NCBI GenBank assembly: GCA_023614405.1
Contig: CM042686.1
Coordinates: 463,916,740 to 463,980,739 of the forward strand
DNA from: Avena insularis
Lineage: Eukaryota > Streptophyta > Magnoliopsida > Poales > Poaceae
Length of the DNA: 64,000 nucleotides
Direction of reading: 5' to 3'
Positions 1-15,700 of the stretch are shown here, piece after piece. Numbering within the stretch: the stretch's first letter is position 1; each line of letters opens with the position of its first letter. The notes beneath the pieces were generated by a model. That model was not told the origin of the DNA. It did no database searches and saw only the letters and a program-made list of their open reading frames with translations. A program made the position numbers and the translations under genes.

Positions 1-3000
1 ATGACGACTTGTTGATCAATAAGTGGTTTGTGCAAAAGAAAACACATGCAATGACTCTGGTTGGTCCATATGTGGTTTGTGGAAAGAACACACATGCAAT
101 GACCACTGGTTGATCCATGTGTGGTTTGTCAAATGAACACACATGCAATGCCACTAGTTGATCCATGTGTGGTTTGTTTAAAGAACACACATGAAATGAC
201 TCTAGTGCTAGTTTTAGTATAAGAACACACATGCAATGTCTCTAATGGATCCATATGTGGTTTGTGAAAAGAACACACATGCAATGACCACTTGTTGAAT
301 CATGTGTGGTTTGTGAAAAGAACACCCATGCAATGACTCTAGTGCTAGTTTTAGTATAAGAACATACATGCAATGACTCTAGTGGGTCCACTTGTAGTTT
401 GTGAAAAGAACACACATGAAATGACCACTAGTTGATCCATAAGTGGTTTGTGGAAAGAACACACATGCAATGACCACTGGTTGATCCATAAGTGGTTTGT
501 GGAAAAGAAAACACATGCAATGACTCTGGTTGGTCCATATGTGGTTTGTGGAAAGAACACACATGCATTGACCACTGGTTGATCCATATGTGGCTTGTGA
601 AAAGAACACATATGCAATGCCACTAGTTGATCCATGTGTGGTTTGTGGAAAGAACACACATGCAATGACTCTTGTGGTAGTTTTAGTATAAGATCACACA
701 TGCAACGACTCTAATGGATCCATATGTGGTTTGTGAAAATAACACACATGCAATGACCACTTGTTGATCCATGTGTGGTTTGTGAAAAGAACACACATGC
801 AATGACTCTAGTGCTAGTTTTAGTATAAGGACATACATGCAATGACTCTAGTGGCTCCACATATAGTTTGTGAAAAGAACACACATGCAATGACCACTGG
901 TTGATCCATAAGTGGTTTGTGGAAAGAACACACATGCAATGACCACTGTTTGATCCATAAGTGGTTTGTGGAAAAGAAAACACATGCAATGACTCCAGTG
1001 CTAGTTTTAGTATAAGAACATACATGCAATGACTCTAGTGGGTCCACATGTAGTTTGTGAAAAGAACACACATGCAATGACCACTGGTTGATCCATAAGT
1101 GGTTTGTGGAAAGAACACACATGCAATGACCACTGGTTGATCCATAAGTGGTTTGTGGAAAGAACACACATGCAATGATGACTTGTTGATCCATAAGTGG
1201 TTTGTGCAAAAGAAAACACATGCAATGACTCTGGTTGGTCCATATGTGGTTTGTGGAAAGAACACACATGCAATGACCACTGGTTGATCCATGTGTGGTT
1301 TGTCAAATGAACACACATGCATTGCCACTGGTTGATCCATGTGTGGTTTGTGGAAAGAACACACATGCAATGACTCTAGTGCTAGTTTTAGTATAAGAAC
1401 ACACATGCAATGTCTCTAATGGATCCATATGTGTTTTGTGAAAAGAACACACATGCAATGACCACTTGTTGATCCATGTGTGGTTTGTGAAAAGAACACC
1501 CATGCAATGACTCTAGTGCTAGTTTTAGTATAAGAACATACATGCAATGACTCTAGTGGGTCCACATGTAGTTTGTGGAAAGAACACACATGCAATGACC
1601 ACTGGTTGATCCATAAGTGGTTTGTGGAAAGAACACACATGCAATGACCACTGGTTGATCCATAAGTGGTTTGTGGAAAAGAAAACACATGCAATGACTC
1701 TGGTTGGTCCATATGTGGTTTGTGGAAAGAACACACATGCATTGACCACTGGTTGATCCATATGTGGCTTGTGAAAAGAAGACACATGCAATGCCACTAG
1801 TTGAAACATGTGTGGTTTGTGGAAAGAACACACATGCAATGACTCTAGTGGTAGTTTTAGTATAAGATCACACATGCAATGACTCTAATGGATCCATATG
1901 TGGTTTGTGAAAATAACACACATGCAATGACCACTTGTTGATCCATGTGTGGTTTGTGAAAAGAACACACATGCAATGACTCTAGTGCTAGTTTTAGTAT
2001 AAGAAAGCACATGGAATGACTCTAGTGGGTCCACATGTAGTTTGTGAAAATAACACACATTCAATGACCACAGGTTGATCCATAAGTGGTTTGTATAAAG
2101 AACACACATGCAATGACCACTGGTTGATCCATAAGTGGTTTGTGGAAAAGAAAACACATGCAATGACTCTAGTTGGTCCATATGTGGTTTGTGGAAAGAA
2201 CACACATGCATTGACCACTGGTTGATCCATATGTGGCTTGTGAAAAGAAGACACATGCAATGCCACTTGTTGATCCATGTGTGGTTTGTGGAAAGAACAC
2301 ACATGCAATGACTCTAGTGGTAGTTTTAGTATAAGAACACACATGCAATGACTCTAATGGATCCATATGTGGTTTGTGAAAAGAACACACATGCAATGAC
2401 CAGTTGTTGATCCACGTGTGGTTTGTGAAAAGAACACAGATATAATGACTCTAGTGCTAGTTTTAGTATAAGAACATACATGCAATGACTCTAGTGGGTC
2501 CACATGTAGTTTGTGAAAAGAACACACATGCAATGACCACTGGTTGATCCATAAGTGGTTTGTGGAAAGAACACACATGCAATGACCACTGGTTGATCCA
2601 TAAGTGGTTTGTGGAAAAGAAAACACATGCAATGACTCTGGTTGGTCCATATGTGGTTTGTGGAAAGAACACACATGCATTCACCACTAGTTATCCATAT
2701 GTGGTTTGTGAAAAGAACACACATGCAATGACCACTTGTTGATCCATGTGTGGTTTGTGAAAAGAACACCCATGCAATGACTCTAGTGCTAGTTTTAGTA
2801 TAAGAACATACATGCAATGACTCTAGTGGGTCCACATGTAGTTTGTGAAAAGAACACACATGCAATGACCACTGGTTGATCCATAAGTGGTTTGTGGAAA
2901 GAACACACATGAAATGACCACTGGTTGATCCATAAGTGGTTTGTGGAAAAGAAAACACATGCAATGACTCTGGTTGGTCCATATGTGGTTTGTGGAAAGA

Positions 3001-6000
3001 ACACACATGCATTGACCACTGGTTGATCCATATGTGGCTTGTGAAAAGAAGACACATGCAATGCCACTAGTTGATCCATGTGTGGTTTGTGGAAAGAACA
3101 CACATGCAATGACTCTAGTGGTAGTTTTAGTATAAGATAACACATGCAACAACTCTAATGGTTCCATATGTGGTTTGTGAAAATAACACACATGCAATGA
3201 CCACTTGTTGATCCATGTGTGGTTTGTGAAAAGAACACACATGCAATGAACACTGGTTGATCCATGTGTGGTTTGTGCAAAAGAACACATGCAATGACCA
3301 CTGGTTGATGCATGTGTGGTTTGTGAAAAGAACACACATGCAATGACTCTAGTTGTAGTTTTAGTATAAGAACACACATGCAATGACTCTACTGGGTCCA
3401 CATGTAGTTTGTGAAAATAACACACATGCAATGACCACTGGTTGATCCATAAGTGGTTTGTGAAAATAACACACATGCAATGACCACTGGTTGATCCATA
3501 AGTGGTTTGTGGAAAAGAACACACATGCAATGACTCTGGTTGGTACATATGCGGTTTGTGGAAAGAACAACATGAAGTGACCACTGGTTGATCCATGTGT
3601 GGTTTGTGAAAAGAACACACATGCAATGCCACTAGTTGATCCATGTGTGGTTTGTGGAAAGAACACACATGCAATTACTCAGGTGCTAGTTTTAGTATAA
3701 GAACACACATGCAATGACTCTAATGGATCCATATGTGGTTTGTGAAAACAACACACATGCAATGACCACTTGTTGATCCATGTGTGGTTTGTGAAAAGAA
3801 CACACATGCAATGACTCTAGTGCTAGTTTTAGTATAAGAACATACATGCAATGACTCTAGTGGGTCCACATGTAGTTTGTGAAAAGAACACACATGCAAT
3901 GACCACTGGTTGATCCATAAGTGGTTTGTGGAAAGAACACACATGCAATGACGACTTGTTGATCCATAAGTGGTTTGTGCAAAAGAAAACACATGCAATG
4001 ACCACTGGTTGATCCATAAGTGGTTTGTGGAAAGAACACACATGCAATGACGACTTGTTGATCCATGTGTGGTTTGTCAAATGAACACACATGCAATGCC
4101 ACTAGTTGATCCATGTGTGGTTTGTGGAAAGAACACACATGCAATGACTCTAGTGCTAGTTTTAGTATAAGAACACACATGCAATGTCTCTAATGGATCC
4201 ATATGTGGTTTGTGAAAAGAACACACATGCAATGACCACTTGTTGATCCATGTGTGGTTTGTGAAAAGAACACCCATGCAATGACTCTAGTGCTAGTTTT
4301 AGTATAAGAACATACATGCAATGACTCTAGTGGGTCCACATGTAGTTTGTGAAAAGAACACACATGCAATGACCACTAGTTGATCCATAAGTGGTTTGTG
4401 GAAAGAACACACATGCAATGACCACTGGTTGATCCATAAGTGGTTTGTGGAAAAGAAAACACATGCAATGACTCTGGTTGGTCCATATGTGGTTTGTGGA
4501 AAGAACACACATGCATTGACCACTGGTTGATCCATATGTGGCTTGTGAAAAGAACACATATGCAATGCCACTAGTTGATCCATGTGTGGTTTGTGGAAAG
4601 AACACACATGCAATGACTCTAGTGGTAGTTTTAGTATAAGATCACACATGCAATGACTCTAATGGATCCATATGTGGTTTGTGAAAAGAACACACATGCA
4701 ATGACCACTTGTTGATCCATGTGTGGTTTGTGAAAAGAACACACATGCAATGACTCTAGTGCTAGTTTTAGTATAAGAACATACATGCAATGACTCTAGT
4801 GGGTCCACATGTAGTTTGTGAAAAGAACACACATGCAATGACCACTGGTTGATCCATAAGTGGTTTGTGGAAAGAACACACATGCAATGACCACTATTTG
4901 ATCCATAAGTGGTTTGTGGAAAAGAAAACACATGCAATGACTCTGGTTGGTCCATATGTGGTTTGTGGAAAGAACACACATGCAGTGACCACTGGTTGAT
5001 CCATGTGTGGTTTGTGAAATGAACACACATGCAATGCCATTGGTTGATCCATGTGTGGTTTGTGGAAAGAACACACATGCAATGACTCTAGTGCTAGTTT
5101 TTGTATAAGAACACACATGCAATGTCTCTAATGGATCCATATGTGGTTTGTGAAAAGAACACACATGCAATGACCACTTGTTTATCCATGTGTGGTTTGT
5201 GAAAAGAACACACATGCAATGACTCTAGTGCTAGTTTTAGTATAAGAACACACATGCAATGACTCTAGTGGGTCCACATGTAGTTTGTGAAAAGAACACA
5301 CATGCAATGACCACTGGTTGATCCATAAGTGGTTTGTGGAAAGAACACACATGAAATGACCACTTGTTGATCCATAAGTGGTTTGTGGAAAAGAAAACAC
5401 ATGCAATGACTCTGGTTGGGCCATATGTGGTTTGTGGAAAGAACACACATGCAGTAACCACTGGTTGATCCATGTGTGGTTTGTGAAATGAACACACATG
5501 CAATGCCACTGGTTGATCCATGTGTGGTTTGTGGAAAGAACACACATGCAATGACTCTAGTGCTAGTTTTAGTATAAGAACAAACATGCAATGTCTCTAA
5601 TGGATCCATATGTGGTTTGTGAAAAGAACACACATGCAATGACTCTAGTGCTAGTTTTAGTATAAGAACATACATGCAATGACTCTAGTGGGTCCACATG
5701 TAGTTTGTGAAAAGAACACACATGCAATGACCACTAGTTGATCCATAAGTGGTTTGTGGAAAGAACACACATGCAATGACGACTTGTTGATCCATAAGTG
5801 GTTTGTGCAAAAGAAAACACATGCAATGACTCTGGTTGGTCCATATGTGGTTTGTGGAAAGAACACACATGCAATGACCACTGGTTGATCCATGTGTGGT
5901 TTGTCAAATGAACACACATGCAATGCCACTGGTTGATCCATGTGTGGTTTGTGGAAAGAACACACATGCAATGACTCTAGTGCTAGTTTTAGTATAAGAA

Positions 6001-9000
6001 CACACATGCAATGTCTCTAATGGATCCCTATGTGGTTTGTGAAAAGAACACACATGCAATGACCACTTGTTGATCCATGTGTGGTTTGTGAAAAGAACAC
6101 CCATGCAATGACTCTGGTGCTAGTTTTAGTATAAGAACATACATGCAATGACTCTAGTGGGTCCACATGTAGTTTGTGAAAAGAACACACATGCAATGAC
6201 CACTAGTTGATCCATAAGTGGGTTGTGGAAAGAACACACATGCAATGACCACTGGTTGATCCATAAGTGGTTTGTGGAAAGAACACACATGCAATGACGA
6301 CTTGTTGGTCCATAAGTGGTTTGTGCAAAAGAAAACACATGCAATGACTCTGGTTGGTCCATATGTGGTTTGTGGAAAGAACACACATGCAATAACCACT
6401 GGTTGATCCATGTGTGGTTTGTCAAATGAACACACATGCATTGCCACTGGTTGATCCATGTGTGGTTTGTGGAAAGAACACACATGCAATGACTCTAGTG
6501 CTAGTTTTAGTATAACAACACACATGCAATGACTCTGGTTGATACATATGTGGTTTGTGGAAAGAACACACATGCAATGACCACTGGTTGATCCATGTGT
6601 GGTTTGTCAAATGAACACACATGCAATGCCACTGGTTGATCCATGTGTGGTTTGTGGAAAGAACACACATGCAATTACTCTGGTGCTAGTTTTAGTATAA
6701 GAACACACATGCAATGACTCTAATGGATCCATATGTGGTTTGTGAAAAGAACACACATGCAATGACTCTAATGGATCCATATGTGGTTTGTGAAAAGAAC
6801 ACACATGCAATGACCATTTGTTGATCCATGTGTGGTTTGTGAAAAGAACACACATGCAATGACTCTAGTGCTAGTTTTAGTATAAGAACATACATGCAAT
6901 GACTCTAGTGGGTCCACATGTAGTTTGTGAAAAGAACACACATGCAATGACCACTGGTTGATCCATAAGTGGTTTGTGGAAAGAACACACATGCAATGAC
7001 CACTGGTTGATCCATAAGTGGTTTGTGCAAAAGAAAACACATGCAATGACTCTGGTTGGTCCATATGTGGTTTGTGGAAAGAACACACATGCAATGACCA
7101 CTGGTTGATCCATGTGTGGTTTGTCAAATGAACACACATGCAATGCCACTCGTTGATCCATGTGTGGTTTGTGGAAAGAACACACATGCAATGACTCTAG
7201 TGCTAGTTTTAGTATAAGAACACACATGCAATGTCTCTAATGGATCCATATGTGGTTTGTGAAAAGAACACACATGCAATGACCACTTGTTGATCCATGT
7301 GTGGTTTGTGAAAAGAACACCCATGCAATGACTCTAGTGCTAGTTTTAGTATAAGAACACACATGCAATGACTCTAGTGGGTCCACATGTAGTTTGTGAA
7401 AAGAACACACATGCAATGACCACTTGTTGATCCATAAGTGGTTTGTGGAAAGAACACACATGCAATGACCACTGGTTGATCCATAAGTGGTTTGTGGAAA
7501 AGAAAACACATGCAATGACTCTGGTTGGTCCATATGTGGTTTGTGGAAAGAACACACATGCAGTAACCACTGGTTGATCCATATGTGGCTTGTGAAAAGA
7601 ACACATATGCAATGCCACTAGTTGATCCATGTGTGGTTTGTGGAAAGAACACACATGCAATGACTCTAGTGGTAGTTTTAGTATAAGATCACACATGCAA
7701 CGACTCTAATGGATCCATATGTGGTTTGTGAAAATAACACACATGCAATGACCACTTGTTGATCCATGTGTGGTTTGTGAAAAGAACACACATGCAATAA
7801 CTCTAGTGCTAGTTTTATTATAAGAACACACATGCAATGACTCTAGTGGGTCCACATGTAGTTTGTGAAAAGAACACACATGCAATGACCACTGGTTGAT
7901 CCATAAGTGGTTTGTGGAAAGAACACACATACAATGACCACTGTTTGATCCATAAGTGGTTTGTGGAAAAGAAAACACATGCAATGACTCTGGTTGGTCC
8001 ATATGTGGTTTGTGGAAAAAACACACATGTAGTAACCACTGGTTGATCCATGTGTGGTTTGTGAAATGAACGCACATGCAATGCCACTGGTTGATCCATG
8101 TGTGGTTTGTGGAAAGAACACACTTGCAATGACTCTAGTGGTAGTTTTAGTATAAGAACACACATGCAATGTCTCTAATGGATCCATATGTGGTTTGTGA
8201 AAAGAACACACATGCAATGACCACTTGTTGATCCATGTGTGGTTTGTGAAAAGAACACCCATGCAATGACTCTAGTGCTAGTTTTAGTATAAGAACATAC
8301 ATGCAATGACTCTAGTGGGTCCACATGTAGTTTGTGAAAAGAACACACATGCCATAACCACTGGTTGATCCATAAGTGGTTTGTGGAAAGAACACACATG
8401 CAATGACCACTTGTTGATCCATAAGTGGTTTGTGGAAAGAACACACATGCAATGACTCTGGTTGGGCCATATGTGGTTTATGGAAAGAACACACATGCAG
8501 TAACCACTGGTTGATCCATGTGTGGTTTGTGAAATGAACACACATGCAATGCCACTGGTTGATCCATGTGTGGTTTGTGGAAAGAACACACATGCGATGA
8601 CTCTAGTGCTAGTTTTAGTATAAGAACAAACATGCAATGTCTCTAATGGATCCATATGTGGTTTGTGAAAAGAACACACATGCAATGAATCTAGTGCTAG
8701 TTTTAGTATAAGAACATACATGCAATGACTCTAGTGGGTCCACATGTAGTTTGTGAAAGAACACACATGCAATGACCACTAGTTTATCCATAAGTGGTTT
8801 GTGGAAAGAACACACATGCAATGACGACTTATTGATCCATAAGTGGTTTGTGCAAAAGAAAACACATGCAATGACTCTGGTTGGTCCATATGTGGTTTGT
8901 GGAAAGAACACACATGCAATGACCACTGGTTGATCCATGTGTGGTTTGTCAAATGAACACACATGCAATGCCACTGGTTGATCCATGTGTGGTTTGTGGA

Positions 9001-11410
9001 AAGAACACACATGCAATGACTCTAGTGCTAGTTTTAGTATAAGAACACACATGCAATGTCTCTAATGGATCCATATGTGGTTTGTGAAAAGAACACACAT
9101 GCAATGACCACTAGTTGACCCATAAGTGGTTTGTGGAAAGAACACACATGCAATGAGCACTGGTTGATCCATGTGTGGTTTGTGCAAAAGAACACATGCA
9201 ATGACCACTGGTTGATCCATAAGTGGTTTGTGCAAAAGAAAACACATGCAATGACTCTGGTTGGTCCATATGTGGTTTGTGGAAAGAACACACATGCAGT
9301 GACCACTGGTTGATCCATGTGTGGTTTGTGAAATGAACACACATGCAATGCCACTGGTTGATCCATGTGTGGTTTTGGAAAGAACACACATGCAATGACT
9401 CTAGTGCTAGTTTTAGTATAAGAACACACATGCAATGTCTCTAATGGATCCATATGTGGTTTGTGAAAAGAACACACATGCAATGACCACTTGTTGATCC
9501 ATGTGTGGTTTGTGAAAAGAACACCCATGCAATGACTCTAGTGCTAGTTTTAGTATAAGAACATACATGCAATGACTCTAGTGGGTCCACATGTAGTTTG
9601 TGAAAAGAACACACATGCAATGACCACTAGTTGATCCATAAGTGGTTTGTGGAAAGAACACACATGCAATGACCACTGGTTGATCCATAAGTGGTTTGTG
9701 GAAAAGAAAACACATGCAATGACTCTGGTTGGTCCATATGTGGTTTGTGGAAAGAACACACATGCATTGACCACTGGTTGATCCATATGTGGCTTGTGAA
9801 AAGAACACACATGCAATGCCACTAGTTGATCCATGTGTGGTTTGTGGAAAGAACACACATGCAATGACTCTAGTGGTAGTTTTAGTATAAGATCACACAT
9901 GCAATGACTCTAATGGATCCATATGTGGTTTGTGAAAATAACACACATGCAATGACCACTTGTTGATCCATGTGTGGTTTGTGAAAAGAACATACATGCA
10001 ATGACTCTAGTGGGTCCACATGTAGTTTGTGAAAAGAACACACATGCAATGACCACTGGTTGATCCATGTGTGGTTTGTGAAAAGAACACACATGCAATG
10101 ACTCTAGTGCTAGTTTTATTATAAGAACACACATGCAATGACTCTAGTGGGTCCACATGTAGTTTGTGAAAAGAACACACATGCAATGACCACTGGTTGA
10201 TCCATAAGTGGTTTGTGGAAAGAACACACATGCAATGACCACTGGTTGATCCATAAGTGGTTTGTGGAAAAGAAAACACATGCAATGACTCTGGTTGGTC
10301 CATATGTGGTTTGTGGAAAGAACACACATGCATTGACCACTGGTTGATCCATATGTGGCTTGTGAAAAGAACACACATGCAATGCCACTTGTTGATCCAT
10401 GTGTGGTTTGTGGAAAGAACACACATGCAATTACTCTAGTGGTAGTTTTAGTATAAGAACACACATGCAATGACTCTAATGGATCCATATGTGGTTTGTG
10501 AAAAGAACACACATGCAATGACCACTTGTTGATCCACGTGTGGTTTGTGAAAAGAACACACATGCAATGACTCTAGTGCTAGTTTTAGTATAAGAACATA
10601 CATGCAATGACTCTAGTGGGTCCACATGTAGTTTGTGAAAAGAACACACATGCAATGACCACTGGTTGATCCATAAGTGGTTTGTGGAAAGAACACACAT
10701 GCAATGACCACTGGTTGATCCATAAGTGGTTTGTGCAAAAGAAAACACATGCAATTACTCTGGTTGGTCCATATGTGGTTTGTGAAAAGAACAAACATGA
10801 AATGACCACTAGTTGATCCATGTGTGGTTTGTCAAATGAACACACATGCAATGCCACTAGTTGATCCATGTGTGGTATGTGGAAAGAACACACATGAAAT
10901 GACTCTAGTGCTAGTTTTAGTATAAGAACACACATGCAATGTCTCTAATGGATCCATATGTGGTTTGTGAAAAGAACACACATGCAATGACCACTTGTTG
11001 ATCCATGTGTGGTTTGTGAAAAGAACACCCATGCAATGACTCTAGTGCTAGTTTTAGTATAAGAACATACATGCAATGACTCTAGTGGGTCCACATGTAG
11101 TTTGTGAAAAGAACACACATGCAATGACCACTAGTTGATCCATAAGTGGTTTGTGGAAAGAACACACATGCAATGACCACTGGTTGATCCATAAGTGGTT
11201 TGTGGAAAAGAAAACACATGCAATGACTCTGGTTGGTCCATATGTGGTTTGTGGAAAGAACACACATGCATTGACCACTGGTTGATCCATATGTGGTTTG
11301 TGAAAAGAACACACATGCAATGCCACTAGTTGATCCATGTGTGGTTTGTGGAAAGAACACACATGCAATGACTCTAGTGGTAGTTTTAGTATAAGATCAC
11401 ACATGCAATG
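1..11410. repeat. Satellite block A: irregular HORs with block-specific variants
   Basis: HOR order is recognisable but disturbed. A variant m6 with GTGCAAAAGAAAAC replaces the usual GTGGAAAAGAAAAC in many units (for example near 1206, 3978, 5808, 6326 and 8850), often preceded by GACGACTTGTTGATCC. Another HOR subtype carries TGGCTTGTG in m8 and a short monomer ending TATAAGATCACACATG (for example around 590-700, 1760-1880, 4540-4650 and 7590-7700). Nine-monomer units lacking m2 occur near 5590-5660 and 8640-8700. Scattered CpGs come from point variants. I see no genes here. Confidence 0.8.
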
Positions 11411-12348
11411 ACTCTAATGGATCCATATGTGGTTTGTGAAAAGAACACACATGCAATGACCACTTGTTGATCCATGTGTGGTTTGTGAAAAGAACACACA
11501 TGCAATGACTCTAGTGCTAGTTTTAGTATAAGAACATACATGCAATGACTCTAGTGGGTCCACATGTAGTTTGTGAAAAGAACACACATGCAATGACCAC
11601 TGGTTGATCCATAAGTGGTTTGTGGAAAGAACACACATGCAATGACCACTGGTTGATCCATAAGTGGTTTGTGGAAAAGAAAACACATGCAATGACTCTG
11701 GTTGGTCCATATGTGGTTTGTGGAAAGAACACACATGCAGTGACCACTGGTTGATCCATGTGTGGTTTGTGAAATGAACACACATGCAATGCCACTGGTT
11801 GATCCATGTGTGGTTTGTGGAAAGAACACACATGCAATGACTCTAGTGCTAGTTTTTGTATAAGAACACACATGCAATGTCTCTAATGGATCCATATGTG
11901 GTTTGTGAAAAGAACACACATGCAATGACCACTTGTTGATCCATGTGTGGTTTGTGAAAAGAACACACATGCAATGACTCTAGTGCTAGTTTTAGTATAA
12001 GAACACACATGCAATGACTCTAGTGGGTCCACATGTAGTTTGTGAAAAGAACACACATGCAATGACCACTGGTTGATCCATAAGTGGTTTGTGGAAAGAA
12101 CACACATGCAATGACCACTTGTTGATCCATAAGTGGTTTGTGGAAAAGAAAACACATGCAATGACTCTGGTTGGTCCATATGTGGTTTGTGGAAAGAACA
12201 CACATGCAGTAACCACTGGTTGATCCATGTGTGGTTTGTGAAATGAACACACATGCAATGCCACTGGTTGATCCATGTGTGGTTTGTGGAAAGAACACAC
12301 ATGCAATGACTCTAGTGCTAGTTTTAGTATAAGAACACACATGCAATG

Positions 12349-12768
12349 TCTCTAATGGATCCATATGTGGTTTGTGAAAAGAACACACATGCAATGACTC
12401 TAGTGCTAGTTTTAGTATAAGAACATACATGCAATGACTCTAGTGGGTCCACATGTAGTTTGTGAAAAGAACACACATGCAATGACCACTAGTTGATCCA
12501 TAAGTGGTTTGTGGAAAGAACACACATGCAATGCCCACTTATTGATCCATAAGTGGTTTGTGGAAAAGAAAACACATGCAATGACTCTGGTTGGTCCATA
12601 TGTGGTTTGTGGAAAGAACACACATGCAATGACCACTGGTTGATCCATGTGTGGTTTGTGAAATGAACACACATGCAATGCCACTGGTTGATCCATGTGT
12701 GGTTTGTGGAAAGAACACACATGCAATGACTCTAGTGCTAGTTTTAGTATAAGAACACACATGCAATG
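12349..12768. repeat. Nine-monomer HOR variant (420 bp)
   Basis: From TCTCTAATGG at 12349 to the next one at 12769 is 420 bp, exactly one 49-bp monomer less than the standard unit. Monomer m1 is followed directly by the short monomer m3, so m2 is missing. The same m1-m3 junction recurs near 5590-5660, 8640-8700 and 45560-45620. Confidence 0.9.
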
Positions 12769-15700
12769 TCTCTAATGGATCCATATGTGGTTTGTGAAAA
12801 GAACACACATGCAATGACCACTTGTTGATCCATGTGTGGTTTGTGAAAAGAACACCCATGCAATGACTCTAGTGCTAGTTTTAGTATAAGAACATACATG
12901 CAATGACTCTAGTGGGTCCACATGTAGTTTGTGAAAAGAACACACATGCAATGACCACTAGTTGATCCATAAGTGGTTTGTGGAAAGAACACACATGCAA
13001 TGACCACTGGTTGATCCATAAAGAACACATGCAATGACCACTGGTTGATCCATAAGTGGTTTGTGGAAAAGAAAACACATGCAATGACTCTGGTTGGTCC
13101 ATATGTGGTTTGTGGAAAGAACACACATGCAATGACCACTGGTTGATCCATGTGTGGTTTGTGAAATGAACACACATGCAATGCCACTGGTTGATCCATG
13201 TGTGGTTTGTGGAAAGAACACACATGCAATGACTCTAGTGCTAGTTTTAGTATAAGAACACACATGCAATGTCTCTAATGGATCCATATGTGGTTTGTGA
13301 AAAGAACACACATGCAATGACCACTTGTTGATCCATGTGTGGTTTGTGAAAAGAACACCCATGCAATGACTCTAGTGCTAGTTTTAGTATAAGAACATAC
13401 ATGCAATGACTCTAGTGGGTCCACATGTAGTTTGTGAAAAGAACACACATGCAATGACCACTAGTTGATCCATAAGTGGTTTGTGGAAAGAACACACATG
13501 CAATGACCACTGGTTGATCCATAAGTGGTTTGTGGAAAAGAAAACACATGCAATGACTCTGGTTGGTCCATATGTGGTTTGTGGAAAGAACACACATGCA
13601 TTGACCACTGGTTGATCCATATGTGGCTTGTGAAAAGAACACACATGCAATGCCACTAGTTGATCCATGTGTGGTTTGTGGAAAGAACACACATGCAATG
13701 ACTCTAGTGGTAGTTTTAGTATAAGATCACACATGCAATGACTCTAATGGATCCATATGTGGTTTGTGAAAAGAACACACATGCAATGACCACTTGTTGA
13801 TCCATGTGTGGTTTGTGAAAAGAACACACATGCAATGACTCTAGTGGGTCCACATGTAGTTTGTGAAAAGAACACACATGCAATGACCACTGGTTGATCC
13901 ATGTGTGGTTTGTGAAAAGAACACACATGCAATGACTCTAGTGCTAGTTTTAGTATAAGAACACACATGCAATGACTCTAGTGGGTCCACATGTAGTTTG
14001 TGAAAAGAACACACATGCAATGACCACTGGTTGATCCATAAGTGGTTTGTGGAAAGAACACACATGCAATGACCACTGGTTGATCCATGTGTGGTTTGTG
14101 AAAAGAACACACATGCAATGACTCTGGTTGGTCCATATGTGGTTTGTGGAAAGAACACACATGCATTGACCACTGGTTGATCCATTTGTGGTTTGTGAAA
14201 AGAACACACATGCAATGCCACTTGTTGATCCATGTGTGGTTTGTGGAAAGAACACACATGCAATGACTCTAGTGGTAGTTTTAGTATAAGAACACACATG
14301 CAATGACTCTAATGGATCCATATGTGGTTTGTGAAAAGAACACACATGCAATGACCACTTGTTGATCCATGTGTGGTTTGTGAAAAGAACACACATGCAA
14401 TGACTCTAGTGCTAGTTTTAGTATAAGAACACACATGCAATGACTCTAGTGGGTCCACATGTAGTTTGTGAAAAGAACACACATGCAATGACCACTGGTT
14501 GATCCATAAGTGGTTTGTGGAAAGAACACACATGCAATGACCACTGGTTGATCCATAAGTGGTTTGTGGAAAAGAAAACACATGCAATGACTCTGGTTGG
14601 TCCATATGTGGTTTGTGGAAAGAACACACATGCAGTGACCACTGGTTGATCCATGTGTGGTTTGTGAAATGAACACACATGCAATGCCACTAGTTGATCC
14701 ATGTGTGGTTTGTGGAAAGAACACACATGCAATGACTCTAGTGCTAGTTTTAGTATAAGAACACACATGCAATGTCTCTAATGGATCCATATGTGGTTTG
14801 TGAAAAGAACACACATGCAATGACCACTTGTTGATCCATGTGTGGTTTGTGAAAAGAACACCCATGCAATGACTCTAGTGCTAGTTTTAGTATAAGAACA
14901 TACATGCAATGACTCTAGTGGGTCCACATGTAGTTTGTGAAAAGAACACACATGCAATGACCACTAGTTGATCCATAAGTGGTTTGTGGAAAGAACACAC
15001 ATGCAATGACCACTGGTTGATCCATAAGTGGTTTGTGGAAAAGAAAACACATGCAATGACTCTGGTTGGTCCATATGTGGTTTGTGGAAAGAACACACAT
15101 GCATTGACCACTGGTTGATCCATATGTGGTTTGTGAAAAGAACACACATGCAATGCCACTAGTTGATCCATGTGTGGTTTGTGGAAAGAACACACATGCA
15201 ATGACTCTAGTGGTAGTTTTAGTATAAGAACACACATGCAATGACTCTAATGGATCCATATGTGGTTTGTGAAAAGAACACACATGCAATGACCACTTGT
15301 TGATCCATGTGTGGTTTGTGAAAAGAACACACATGCAATGACTCTAGTGCTAGTTTTAGTATAAGAACACACATGCAATGACTCTAGTGGGTCCACATGT
15401 AGTTTGTGAAAAGAACACACATGCAATGACCACTGGTTGATCCATAAGTGGTTTGTGGAAAGAAAACACATGCAATGACTCTGGTTGGTCCATATGTGGT
15501 TTGTGGAAAGAACACACATGCAGTGACCACTGGTTGATCCATGTGTGGTTTGTGGAAAGAACACACATGCAATGACTCTAGTGCTAGTTTTTGTATAAGA
15601 ACACACATGCAATGTCTCTAATGGATCCATATGTGGTTTGTGAAAAGAACACACATGCAATGACCACTTGTTGATCCATGTGTGGTTTGTGAAAAGAACA

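Noticed and set aside
12990..13040. Possible small insertion element near 13020
   Set aside because: It is a monomer with an internal deletion (ACCACTGGTTGATCCATA joined to AAGAACACATG), not foreign sequence.
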